Positions 50,518 through 58,802 of a stretch of 64,000 nt of DNA are shown here, one piece after another. Position numbers and translations under genes: made by a program. The stretch comes from Algoriphagus aquaeductus (lineage in GTDB: Bacteria; Bacteroidota; Bacteroidia; Cytophagales; Cyclobacteriaceae): contig NZ_QKTX01000015.1 in NCBI RefSeq assembly GCF_003253485.1, positions 1 to 64,000 on the forward strand. The letters are read 5' to 3'. How positions within the stretch are numbered: the first letter of the stretch is position 1; each line of letters starts with the position of its first letter. Below the pieces are notes generated by a model. It searched no databases, was not told where the DNA came from, and saw nothing but the letters and a program-made list of their open reading frames with translations.

Positions 50518-51135
50518 TCAAATCATTCCGGCTTTGGAAGCCAAATGAATCAAGGCCGCAACATTTTTTGCTTCAAACTTCATCATCAGATTTTTTCGGT
50601 GGGTATCCACTGTGGTGGAACTGATAAAAAGCTTTTCGCCAATTTCCTGATTGGTCATGCCCTCGGCGATCTGCTCCAGCACTTCCTTTTCCCTTCGCGT
50701 CAAAATGGGGACTTCTTTTTCTGTATGATTTCTCAGGGCTTCCACTGCCTCAAAACTCAAATAGGACTTAAAGGCTTTGGCTGCCTGAATTGCTTTGAGC
50801 AATTCTTCCTTGCTCGCGTTTTTCAGCACATATCCGTTCGCTCCGCTTTCGATCATTTTCTCCACAAAGCTTCGCTGGTTAAATGTGCTCAATCCCAAAA
50901 TCCGAATTCCCGGATAGCGCTTTTTTACTTCTTTACAAAGTTCAATCCCCGACATGCCCGGCATGCTGATGTCCATCAAAATGACCTCCGGTTCGTCTTT
51001 TTCCAAAAAAGCCAGACAGGATTCACCGTTTGAAGCATGCCCCATCCACTCGATGTCTTCTTCTTGCTGAAGCAAGGATCGGATTCCCTCGATAACGAGG
51101 TAATGGTCATCCACGATAAAAAGCCTTGTTTTCAT
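50518..51135 (-). CDS. NarL/LuxR-type response regulator
   Basis: Length is 205 residues. Receiver domain: FIVDDHYLVIEG (acidic Asp9/Asp10), VILMDISMPGMSG (phospho-acceptor Asp55) and GYVLKNAS (Lys). The C-terminal LuxR helix-turn-helix is LTRREKEVLEQIAEGMTNQEIGEKLFISSTTVDTHRKNLMMKF. It overlaps the kinase gene by 4 bp, so both are co-translated. It is the best candidate to bind the three palindromes at 53206-54800, which sit in front of its own operon and the divergent secreted-protein cluster. Confidence 0.94.
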   Translation of the reverse strand: MKTRLFIVDDHYLVIEGIRSLLQQEEDIEWMGHASNGESCLAFLEKDEPEVILMDISMPGMSGIELCKEVKKRYPGIRILGLSTFNQRSFVEKMIESGANGYVLKNASKEELLKAIQAAKAFKSYLSFEAVEALRNHTEKEVPILTRREKEVLEQIAEGMTNQEIGEKLFISSTTVDTHRKNLMMKFEAKNVAALIHLASKAGMI

Positions 51136-53087
51136 GGCAATTGGATTTCGATGTGTATGCTGCTTCCTTTTCCGGGAGCGGTATCCAGAGTGAATTTAGC
51201 TCCCAAATACTCCAGCCTACTCTTGATATTGGTCCAGCCAATTCCGGTGCTAAGCAGCATTTTGGAGTGCTCAAATCCCTTTCCGTCATCTTCCACGTCC
51301 AGCAAAATCAGGTTTCCGTTTTTGGTCAGTTGAACCAAGGCCTGTTTGGCTTCCGCGTGTTTCAAAATGTTGTTCACCAGTTCCTGAATGATCCGATAGA
51401 TGGATAGTGCGGCACTTTGCTCGAGTTCGGCTTCGTCGATTCCTATAGAAATGTAGTTGATCTTCAACACCCCACTTTGTTGGATATCGTTGCAAAAATC
51501 TTTCAAAGCAGCATCCAAACCGAATTTGATCAGGTTCTCAGGCATCAGGTTGTGGGCTACTCTTCTCATTTCCATAATGGAAGTGTCCAGCATGTCCAGA
51601 CTCCGTTCAAAAAGCCGGGCATTTTCAGGGGTTAATATCAGATTGCCTTTCATGGTTTGAAATGAAAATTTGATTCCGGAAAGCAGTCCTCCCAATCCAT
51701 CGTGGAGGTCCTTGGCAAGTCTGCTTCGCTCTTTTTCTTCACCTTTCAATACTGCTTCGGTTGCAGTCAGTTGTTTTTCGGTTTCGAGTTCCTTGATCCG
51801 CTGAAGCTGAAGCCTCTGTTTGTGTTGGTTTTTTCGATGGATCAAAATGGCTATTGCAGTTAATGATAAGGCCAAAATGACTAAAATCCAGATGAGGAGT
51901 TGCCTTTTTTGATTGACTGCAAGTTGAGTTGCATTTGATGCTTCGAGTTCAAGAATTTGGCTTCGCTGCTTTTCAACTTCGTATTTTTTTTCGATTTCGA
52001 GGGTTTTTCTTTGAACCTCCTCGTTCACTAGCCGGTCTGCCAAAATTTCCGATTCCTTTGCCGTCTGTCTGGCTTTTGGGATGTCCTGAAGAGCAAAATA
52101 TACATTCGAAAGTTGTACTAATGACTTTTGCCTTTCCAGCGGATATTCGGTTTCAGAGGCTAAATCGACCGATTTTTTAGCCAAATCCAGAGCTGCCGTC
52201 GGATTTTTCTCATACATCCTAACAATGCTCAGTCCTCTCAGCGCGATGATTTCTCCTTCTTTGACTTCCATTTGCCGAAACAAATCCAAGGCTTCCAAAT
52301 ACGATTTCTCCATGCCGGAAACATCATTTTCCTGATCATAGGAATCCCCAAGATTCAATAATGCCGTTCCTTGCATATTAAGATCATCGGTGTCTTTTCC
52401 GATTTGCAGGACTCGTCGATAAAGAGCAATTGCCTCGGAAGTTTTACCCAACTTGGAATAAGACAACCCAAGGTTGTTCATCACTGTCCCGACCATGCGT
52501 TGGTCCCCGGCTTTTTCATAAAGCTCCATCGCTTCCAACCCTACTTCAATGGCCCGATCGTGTAATTTCAGATCAGAATACATCACCTGAAGCAGATTAA
52601 GGATAAAGCTTTTCATACCCTCATCTCCGATTTTTTCGAAGATCATCTTTCCTTGTTGGTAATACTCTGCGGCAGTTTCGTACTCAGAAAGGTAGCGATA
52701 CACCGAGCCGGTATTTAGCAAGGCTTTTCCCAGTTGGACAGAATCTTTGATCTCCCGAGCCAATTCAATTGCCTTCAGGTTGTAATAAAGGGAGGAGTCA
52801 AAATTTCCCTGGACGTTGAGCACATAGGTGTAATTGTGTGAAAACTTGATCTCGCCGACACTATATCCAATTTTCTTGCTCAGGTTTAGCCCTTTTCGAT
52901 AATACTCCTTGGCCAGTTCCGGTTCTGAGTTTTCATATTGCTGACCGATTTGAAAGTAGAGTTCTACTGTTGATATTTCTTCCTTCGCCTTAGGCAAAAG
53001 CGCAAGAAGACTGTCCAGATTCAAGACTTGTTGCCCAAGGATGGATTTTGAAACCAACAGAAACATGAGAAAAAACAATTTCTTCAT
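51132..53087 (-). CDS. TPR-repeat sensor histidine kinase (HisKA_3)
   Basis: Length is 651 residues. A signal peptide (MKKLFFLMFLLVSKSILGQ) is followed by about seven TPR repeats (40-350, e.g. SEYETAAEYYQQGKMIF and GKTSEAIALYRRVLQIG), a coiled coil, and one membrane helix (LLIWILVILALSLTAIAILI). The kinase has ERSRLAKDLHDGLGGLLSGIKF (phospho-His), IQELVNNILKHA (N-box) and DDGKGF with GIGWTNIKSRL (G-boxes). The TPR sensor lies in the periplasm and probably reads a protein partner. The start at 53087 gives the signal peptide. It is divergent from the cluster of exported proteins. Confidence 0.93.
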   Translation of the reverse strand: MKKLFFLMFLLVSKSILGQQVLNLDSLLALLPKAKEEISTVELYFQIGQQYENSEPELAKEYYRKGLNLSKKIGYSVGEIKFSHNYTYVLNVQGNFDSSLYYNLKAIELAREIKDSVQLGKALLNTGSVYRYLSEYETAAEYYQQGKMIFEKIGDEGMKSFILNLLQVMYSDLKLHDRAIEVGLEAMELYEKAGDQRMVGTVMNNLGLSYSKLGKTSEAIALYRRVLQIGKDTDDLNMQGTALLNLGDSYDQENDVSGMEKSYLEALDLFRQMEVKEGEIIALRGLSIVRMYEKNPTAALDLAKKSVDLASETEYPLERQKSLVQLSNVYFALQDIPKARQTAKESEILADRLVNEEVQRKTLEIEKKYEVEKQRSQILELEASNATQLAVNQKRQLLIWILVILALSLTAIAILIHRKNQHKQRLQLQRIKELETEKQLTATEAVLKGEEKERSRLAKDLHDGLGGLLSGIKFSFQTMKGNLILTPENARLFERSLDMLDTSIMEMRRVAHNLMPENLIKFGLDAALKDFCNDIQQSGVLKINYISIGIDEAELEQSAALSIYRIIQELVNNILKHAEAKQALVQLTKNGNLILLDVEDDGKGFEHSKMLLSTGIGWTNIKSRLEYLGAKFTLDTAPGKGSSIHIEIQLP

Positions 53088-53175
53088 AGGCGGATGGAAG
53101 GGAGCTATAAATACTCCCAATAATCTACTTCAATTCTTCAAGGATTCCTCAGTCCTGAATCGCTTTCGTTTCCTT

Positions 53176-53183
53176 CAAACCTA
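53176..53183 (-). promoter_or_regulatory. -7 box of the kinase-regulator operon (TAGGTTTG)
   Basis: Exact TAnnTTTG on the minus strand, 88 nt before the kinase ATG. Exactly 22 nt separate it from the palindrome at 53206-53222. Confidence 0.55.
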
Positions 53184-53205
53184 CCCGATTTTAACCTCTC
53201 ACTTC

Positions 53206-53222
53206 TCCCTGTTTTACAGGAT
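53206..53222. promoter_or_regulatory. Palindromic site 1 (facing the kinase gene)
   Basis: Core CCTGT-TTT-ACAGG (53208-53220) is a perfect inverted repeat. With its flanks it reads TCCCTGTTTTACAGGAT. It lies 22 nt upstream of the minus-strand -7 box, the same spacing as sites 2 and 3. Confidence 0.6.
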
Positions 53223-53241
53223 TTTTTGAGTAGGGTATAAA

Positions 53242-53259
53242 ATCCTGTTTTTACAGGAT
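53242..53259. promoter_or_regulatory. Palindromic site 2 (facing the secreted-protein cluster)
   Basis: ATCCTGT-TTTT-ACAGGAT is a perfect 18-bp inverted repeat. It ends 22 nt before TAGGTTTA at 53282. This position, next to the -33 region, is typical for an activator. Confidence 0.65.
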
Positions 53260-53281
53260 ATCAGGACCTAAGGACTTCACC

Positions 53282-53289
53282 TAGGTTTA
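53282..53289 (+). promoter_or_regulatory. Degenerate -7 box of the cluster (TAGGTTTA)
   Basis: One mismatch from TAnnTTTG, 22 nt before the first cluster ATG. No -33 TTTG element is present, which fits a promoter that needs an activator. Confidence 0.45.
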
Positions 53290-53311
53290 GACTTTCTAAA
53301 ACCCGGAAATT

Positions 53312-54763
53312 ATGAAGACCTGGCTTTTCCTCCTTTTCGCATTTTTGATTCCCGCTTTTGTCTTTGCCCAGAAAAATGTCATCCCGGCAAGCCAGATTCC
53401 GACATTGAATCTTAAGCTTCCCGAAGGAAGCAAGCAGGACAAACGGTTCCTGTCCACGGTGGCGGCTGCTTCACTGCTTGAAACCGAAGTGAATGATCCA
53501 AATGTCAGCATAAGTGAGGTAGAGGTGTATACGCTTCCGCCCACACCGCAATCTGGATTTGATGCGGAAGTTTTGGTTTCTGAGTTAGAAAAATCCGGCT
53601 TTGAGATTTTACCCACGGATGACGACCGGATCGATTGGTTGGTCAAAGGACAAACTGCCTTCCTGATTTATTTTTCCATGGACAAGACCGAAACCAACTT
53701 TTACCTAGGCAAATCCAACACCGTTCCAAAACCTACCCAAGGCCAGCCAGGCCAGCAAATTACTCCAACTTCACCTCAGCCCACAGCTCCTGTATACATT
53801 CCACCTTTGCCTCCTTCCAAGTCAAGTACTTCGCCTTCTGTAAATCAACAAGCTCCTGCTCCAAATCCTCCAGCCTCATCCCAATCCCCAGCTCAAAATC
53901 CTTCTTCAAATTCATCTCTTCCAAAGACTCCGGTAGCACCATTCACTGGTTTTCAGTTTACGACCAGCAATTTTGATGACGGTTGGATTTCCAGTATTCA
54001 GCCGGACTGGGTGTTGGCACAAAAAGGCGAAACGAAGGTCTACCTGTTTTTTGTGCTTCCCTACCGAAGCGAAAATTTCAGTGGAACCGGGGTGATGGAC
54101 AGGGATTTTTATTGGGATAATCATGTGGCGCCTACCTTCAATACTACCACCAAAGCCTACCAAGACGGAGGGGAGTTTGTCAGTTCCATGCAGCCCAAAT
54201 ACGTGGAGGGTTGGGGCCAAGACCCTCAGACAGGGCAGCGGAGATTTCTTGGGATGTATTTGACTGTCTCTCCCAATGCCGCAATGTTGACAGTTGCAAG
54301 TACTGTGGATGAGAATAGCATGAGGCAAATTTTTCCAAAAGCATCCGACCGATGGACTTCTGATCTGGTAGCCATGAGCCGATACAACAAGTTTGCCATC
54401 GGACCGAATGACCTGAACGGCACCTGGCAAAGTGGCGGCAGTCAAATGACCCAATGGTACGATTCCTTCACTGGAGCCTATGCCGGGGCGACGATCGCTT
54501 CCTCGAGTGCTACATTTTTCTTTACAGGGCCGACTTACTCCAGTATTCATAACGGCGCCACGGGAGCAGTGGGAGCGATGAATACCTTTCAGCAAGAGTA
54601 CATAGGGAATTCAACTATTTCGAATTGGACCATTACGCTCACCAACCGCTACCAAGGCAAAACCCAGCAGTTTGACGCACATTTCCAGGCGGTGAAGGGC
54701 GGACGTTTGCTCTATCTCAACAATGGGGCAGGGGAGGAATACTTGCTGGTGAAGATTCGCTGA
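53312..54763 (+). CDS. Exported protein with proline/serine-rich linker and lipocalin-like end
   Basis: Length is 483 residues, first gene of the cluster. After the signal peptide (MKTWLFLLFAFLIPAFVFAQ) comes a domain of about 120 residues, then a Pro/Ser/Gln-rich linker (about 140-215), then a globular region. The last part opens with DLNGTWQSGGSQ and is beta-rich, as in lipocalin-like domains. The layout of the C-terminal two thirds resembles the protein at 60028: a stress-response-like domain (KVYLFFVLPYRSENF, AAMLTVASTVDENSM) and then the L-x-G-x-W opening. No known function. Confidence 0.72.
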   Translation: MKTWLFLLFAFLIPAFVFAQKNVIPASQIPTLNLKLPEGSKQDKRFLSTVAAASLLETEVNDPNVSISEVEVYTLPPTPQSGFDAEVLVSELEKSGFEILPTDDDRIDWLVKGQTAFLIYFSMDKTETNFYLGKSNTVPKPTQGQPGQQITPTSPQPTAPVYIPPLPPSKSSTSPSVNQQAPAPNPPASSQSPAQNPSSNSSLPKTPVAPFTGFQFTTSNFDDGWISSIQPDWVLAQKGETKVYLFFVLPYRSENFSGTGVMDRDFYWDNHVAPTFNTTTKAYQDGGEFVSSMQPKYVEGWGQDPQTGQRRFLGMYLTVSPNAAMLTVASTVDENSMRQIFPKASDRWTSDLVAMSRYNKFAIGPNDLNGTWQSGGSQMTQWYDSFTGAYAGATIASSSATFFFTGPTYSSIHNGATGAVGAMNTFQQEYIGNSTISNWTITLTNRYQGKTQQFDAHFQAVKGGRLLYLNNGAGEEYLLVKIR

Positions 54764-54782
54764 TCTCTGTTTCACATCAAAA

Positions 54783-54800
54783 ATCCCCTTTTTACAGGAT
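54783..54800. promoter_or_regulatory. Palindromic site 3 (before the TPR protein gene)
   Basis: ATCCCCTTTTTACAGGAT matches site 2 at 16 of 18 positions, with TG changed to CC in the left arm. It ends exactly 22 nt before TAGCTTTC at 54823. Confidence 0.55.
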
Positions 54801-54822
54801 GTTGGGAGAGTAAGCTTAGGGC

Positions 54823-54830
54823 TAGCTTTC
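54823..54830 (+). promoter_or_regulatory. Degenerate -7 box before the TPR protein gene (TAGCTTTC)
   Basis: One mismatch from TAnnTTTG, 27 nt before the ATG at 54858, placed behind site 3 with the same 22-nt spacing as at the first cluster promoter. Confidence 0.4.
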
Positions 54831-54857
54831 CAAAGAAATCAATATCTCACCGACACC

Positions 54858-56936
54858 ATGAAAAATCTGTTTTTGGCTGTAATGATCCTTTTTTTCGGGA
54901 TTCTTCTGCTTGGATCTGCTCAAGTCTTAGCCCAGGAAAGGCCTCCCACAAAGGAGGAATTGGAAAAGATGATGCAAGAGTTGGATCCTGAAGCCAGGGA
55001 AATGATGAAGAAAATGGGTATTGGGGTTCCCGATTTGAATAAGTTGAGAACTGCAATCTCCGGATCATTTGACGGCAGCGGGGAGGAGAGGATTTTTCCT
55101 AAAAAAGATGAAGTCCGTATCGCAGCAGCAAAAAAAACTGTTCTAAAAGGTGTTGATCTGGCTCCCTACCTAGCCAAAGTTCATTCGGCAGTTTCATCCA
55201 AAATGGGCTCTGAAGCAAGCAATAACGCCAGCGAACTTTTCGGAATGGCGGGTTCACCAGCTGAAGGAGCCCAGATTGCTAATGGACTTTGGATGTTTGG
55301 CTCAACGGCCTATGCAATTTTGGTCTTAGGAAATACCCTGCAATCTGACCCAAACAATCCCGATTACCTCAACAATTACGCGGCTTTTCTCACCATGGCA
55401 GGGGCTGAAGAAGCGGCACTTCCCATCCTGAAACACCTCAATACCAGCTATCCTAAAAACAGCACGGTCCTGAATAACATGGCCCAGGCTTGGTTTGGAT
55501 TGGGAGATATTCCCGAAGCCGAAGCTTACATCGACAGCGCACTCATGTTGTATCCCGGACACTCCCAAGCCAACCTAACGAAGAGCGTAATTGAAGAGAA
55601 AAAAGGCAATAAGACCGAAGCGGCAAAAGCCCTGAAGGAAAGTATCAAATCTGGTTATAGCCCTGAGAAGGAAGAAAAAATCAAGGAATTGGGGCACCAA
55701 GTCACTGGAAAGGATATCACTTGGACCACGGAATTGAACGAAGATCCTTTGGGTTTTGGGCATATGAACTGGCCTGATTACCCGATGAATGTCCAAGAAA
55801 GCGAATACTTAGAAGGCGAATGGGAAGCCTACCGTGCTGAGATCACAAAGCTTTCTGCTAGGTATCAGCAGCAATTTGCTCTTGCGCAGAATGAGTATGC
55901 AATAAAGATCCAAGAGAGAGCCATAGAAATGCTGAATCCCCAATCCAACCTTCACCTCCCAAAAAAGCAGATGGTCTTTTCCTCCAAAATCGCAGCAAAA
56001 ATGGAATACTACGATCAGGAAAATCCTGATCTGGAATTGCAGCGCTACGAGGAGCAACTTGCCAATCGGGACAAGCTGGAGGAGATGCTAAGGGAAATAG
56101 AGGATAAGCATGGCCTTATTTATAGAGAAGCAATGAAGAATATTCGGGATGGGGAAGGCTCAACCGATGCAGATAGAAAGGCATATTGTCAAACTAAAGA
56201 TAACCTCAACAATAATCTGCTGAGAGAAAGCAATACCCTCCTCCGGGATGAAAACAAGAAGTGGATTGACTACTGGAGATTTGCCATGAGCCGTAGGCTC
56301 AACTATCTCCAATACACCCTTTGGCCGGAAGAATTTGAGTTGGAAAAACTCCGGGCGATGATCACTTGGCTGGGAATGATTGGCGGACAGGAAGTCAGGT
56401 TTGCAATTCCTTGTGAGGTTCCGGAGGAGGAAGAGGTATTGGGTTTGGTTTCGGGCAAGTTGGGAGATTTCTATGACATGACTTGCAAGGAAAAAAGCGA
56501 GATGAACCTGATCATCGGTTCCGTTACCATCGAGTGCAACAAGATGACCACGCAGCTGGACTCCAAGTTTTTCAAGTACACCGTCAAGGAAAATATGGAT
56601 ACTGACCAGATCATCCAGGGTTCGGTTGAAATCGGCCTTGATTGGGATTTGGCCAAGGCTTCCGAGTTGGGTCCGGTTAAGGCCGAGTTGAAAGGTGAAC
56701 TCTACGGTTTTGTTGAGTTTGACGGGAATGGAGTCACGGATATCGGCGTGAAAGCTGGGGCAAAAGCAGCCGTAGGTTCCAATTTTATCAGTGAGGATAC
56801 CAATAAGGCTACACTCGGATTTGTAGACGATAAATCTGTAACCCTAATAGGGACAGAAGCCCGATGGGGATGGAACAGTGGCCCTTCCATGGAAGGAAAA
56901 GGAATACTTCAGGGCATGACCACCAAAATCAACTAG
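54858..56936 (+). CDS. Exported TPR protein of unknown function
   Basis: Length is 692 residues. The signal peptide (MKNLFLAVMILFFGILLLGS) is followed by a short acidic/Met-rich segment (EELEKMMQELDPEAREMMKKMG), TPR repeats (about 150-270: PNNPDYLNNYAAFLTMAGAEEAALP, NSTVLNNMAQAWFGLGDIPEAEAYI), a long helical region (about 310-500) and a C-terminal beta-rich domain (from about 580, with VEIGLDWDLAKASELGPVKAEL). After the TPRs it follows the same order as the protein at 61148. It has its own candidate promoter with site 3. The next gene starts 2 bp after its stop. Confidence 0.75.
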   Translation: MKNLFLAVMILFFGILLLGSAQVLAQERPPTKEELEKMMQELDPEAREMMKKMGIGVPDLNKLRTAISGSFDGSGEERIFPKKDEVRIAAAKKTVLKGVDLAPYLAKVHSAVSSKMGSEASNNASELFGMAGSPAEGAQIANGLWMFGSTAYAILVLGNTLQSDPNNPDYLNNYAAFLTMAGAEEAALPILKHLNTSYPKNSTVLNNMAQAWFGLGDIPEAEAYIDSALMLYPGHSQANLTKSVIEEKKGNKTEAAKALKESIKSGYSPEKEEKIKELGHQVTGKDITWTTELNEDPLGFGHMNWPDYPMNVQESEYLEGEWEAYRAEITKLSARYQQQFALAQNEYAIKIQERAIEMLNPQSNLHLPKKQMVFSSKIAAKMEYYDQENPDLELQRYEEQLANRDKLEEMLREIEDKHGLIYREAMKNIRDGEGSTDADRKAYCQTKDNLNNNLLRESNTLLRDENKKWIDYWRFAMSRRLNYLQYTLWPEEFELEKLRAMITWLGMIGGQEVRFAIPCEVPEEEEVLGLVSGKLGDFYDMTCKEKSEMNLIIGSVTIECNKMTTQLDSKFFKYTVKENMDTDQIIQGSVEIGLDWDLAKASELGPVKAELKGELYGFVEFDGNGVTDIGVKAGAKAAVGSNFISEDTNKATLGFVDDKSVTLIGTEARWGWNSGPSMEGKGILQGMTTKIN

Positions 56937-56938
56937 CC

Positions 56939-58033
56939 ATGAAACCCATTATGAAAGGCTATTTTGTCTTCCTTTTTTGCTTTCTGGCATTTTTAAATGC
57001 AAAATCCCAGGATTGCGAACCGGCAGAACTTGCCAAAATCCCCGGCTCGTGGAAATCCAACAAAGACGGCTCAATCCAAAATTTAAGTACCGCGGATGTG
57101 ATGCAAGAGCGGGCTGTATTAGCAAAAATCCACGAATCCGTAAAGGGCAAATACACGCCGATTGGAGGTGTTTTGAGTTTCTCCAATTCCTTTTCTATTC
57201 CCCTTGGAGAAGGAAAAAATTGGGCGGCCAATCCTTATGGTCAGTCGATGAGATTTTTGGAATATGTCTGCAAAAGAGATCCTAAAAACCCACAGGCTTA
57301 TGTTCCCAATCTGGAGACTTCAGCTGTGGTGACTTTTTATGTTAATCAGATTTCTGCTTCTCAAGAGCTAGGCGGTGCATTTAACCTGTTCCCAGCGGAG
57401 CTTCCTGAGGATCATCCCAATGGATATTTTATCCTTGAAAAGTGTCCTAAGCAGCAGGGGGATCGACTTTTATGGGAAGTCCAAATTCCTTCAGACAGGC
57501 ATTCCTTGGGAGAAAGGGTTTACATCCTGACCTACAAGGACAAAAGTCCGATGGTTCCGCTGACTAAGGGCGAATATTTGAAGCTGAAGATTCCGCTTCT
57601 AAAAAAATCCCACGAAGAATCCCTCAGCTACCACAAGGAGATCGATCCCGATTTTGATGCAGCTAGCAAACGCGTTTTTGACCAAAGTCTGGAAAATCTG
57701 AGAGCGCAGGAAGAACTGATCCAATCCACCGAAGCCCTTTTGGAATCCATGTCACCAAAGGAATTGTCCGCACCGGCAATCCTCGAACGTGGAGAGACCA
57801 AAGGGGAATTCAGGGGATTCAAAGAGGAAAATGATCCGGATGTCTTTCATTTGGTGAAGCCCAATTTGGCCTATTTCGATCCCAAACTGCCCAAATGGGT
57901 GCCTCAGCTAATAACGGTAAGCATCAATTATGACATCAATGAGCAGATCAATTTTGAGAATATCCAGAAGCTGGAGCAAGCTATTGATTATGTGTTTCTA
58001 CAATCCCTTTTAGGCAAAACCCAATTCCCCTGA
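56939..58033 (+). CDS. Exported protein sharing a domain with the last cluster gene
   Basis: Length is 364 residues, signal peptide MKPIMKGYFVFLFCFLAFLN. Family not recognised. It begins with a Cys-containing mature end (SQDCEPAELAKIPGSWKS). The last 60 residues (VKPNLAYFDPKLPKWVPQL, then ITVSIN and a helix) match the middle of the protein at 61148, which has DYFDPKLSPDVPQMIAVEF. This suggests a shared binding domain. The start is at 56939; a second Met four codons later is possible. Gaps of 2 and 4 bp to its neighbours make an operon likely. Confidence 0.72.
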   Translation: MKPIMKGYFVFLFCFLAFLNAKSQDCEPAELAKIPGSWKSNKDGSIQNLSTADVMQERAVLAKIHESVKGKYTPIGGVLSFSNSFSIPLGEGKNWAANPYGQSMRFLEYVCKRDPKNPQAYVPNLETSAVVTFYVNQISASQELGGAFNLFPAELPEDHPNGYFILEKCPKQQGDRLLWEVQIPSDRHSLGERVYILTYKDKSPMVPLTKGEYLKLKIPLLKKSHEESLSYHKEIDPDFDAASKRVFDQSLENLRAQEELIQSTEALLESMSPKELSAPAILERGETKGEFRGFKEENDPDVFHLVKPNLAYFDPKLPKWVPQLITVSINYDINEQINFENIQKLEQAIDYVFLQSLLGKTQFP

Positions 58034-58037
58034 TCCT

Positions 58038-58802
58038 ATGAAACCCTTGTTCACTTTTCTTTTTCTCTTTTCAATAGGCTTTGCTTTTGGACAAACTCAG
58101 ACCAAAGGCAATCCCAAAGCGGACAGTCTGGACGTCAATCTCAGACCTGTCTATGATCTCGACAGCAACCGATACGAAATCATCAAGATCGGTAATCAGT
58201 ATTGGTTCAAAGAAAACCTAAAAACTACCCAATACCGGGATACTACCCGGATTGCGAGTGGGCTGGATGATAAGCAATGGAAAGAAACCAAAAGCGGTGC
58301 ATACGCTGTGTACGAAAACAACCCGATCAACAAATCGAAATTCGGCCTTTTGTACAACGGGTACGCAGCAGCATCAGGCAAGCTTTGTCCGCTCGGTTGG
58401 CATGTCGCTACAGACAAGGACTGGAATGAGCTGGAAAAAATTGTGGGCATTCCCGCCGCCGAGCTTGAACGAACAGGAGAGCGAGGGGAGATCGCTCCTA
58501 AGCTCAAAGTATCACAAGGCTGGAAAGCTTCCAGTTTCTCAGGGGACAATTCAAGCGGGTTTGGAATCCATCCGGCTGGTTCTCGCCTCGACAACGGTGA
58601 ATACACTACCCTTGGCCAATACGGGAATTTTTGGACTTCTACCGTCTATGATGACCGCTATGGCCTGCTCTACCTCTGGAATCACCACGTGCATTACAAT
58701 ACCAATGCCGTCGGTAGAATCTACACGATTGCCAACAACGGCTACTCTTGCCGCTGTGTGAAAGACCCCGAAAAACCTGAACCCAAACCCGCAAGAAAAT
58801 GA
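58038..58802 (+). CDS. Exported FISUMP-domain protein
   Basis: Length is 254 residues. After the signal peptide (MKPLFTFLFLFSIGFAFGQ) comes the 'Fibrobacter succinogenes major paralogous' domain: YEIIKIGNQYWFKENLKTTQY, FGLLYNGYAAASGKLCPLGWHVAT, then FGIHPAGSRL, NFWTSTVYD and NNGYSCRCVKD. The conserved Cys residues of the domain are present. The domain is common on surface or exported proteins of Bacteroidota and Fibrobacteres, with no defined biochemical role. Its stop overlaps the next start by 4 bp. Confidence 0.85.
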   Translation: MKPLFTFLFLFSIGFAFGQTQTKGNPKADSLDVNLRPVYDLDSNRYEIIKIGNQYWFKENLKTTQYRDTTRIASGLDDKQWKETKSGAYAVYENNPINKSKFGLLYNGYAAASGKLCPLGWHVATDKDWNELEKIVGIPAAELERTGERGEIAPKLKVSQGWKASSFSGDNSSGFGIHPAGSRLDNGEYTTLGQYGNFWTSTVYDDRYGLLYLWNHHVHYNTNAVGRIYTIANNGYSCRCVKDPEKPEPKPARK

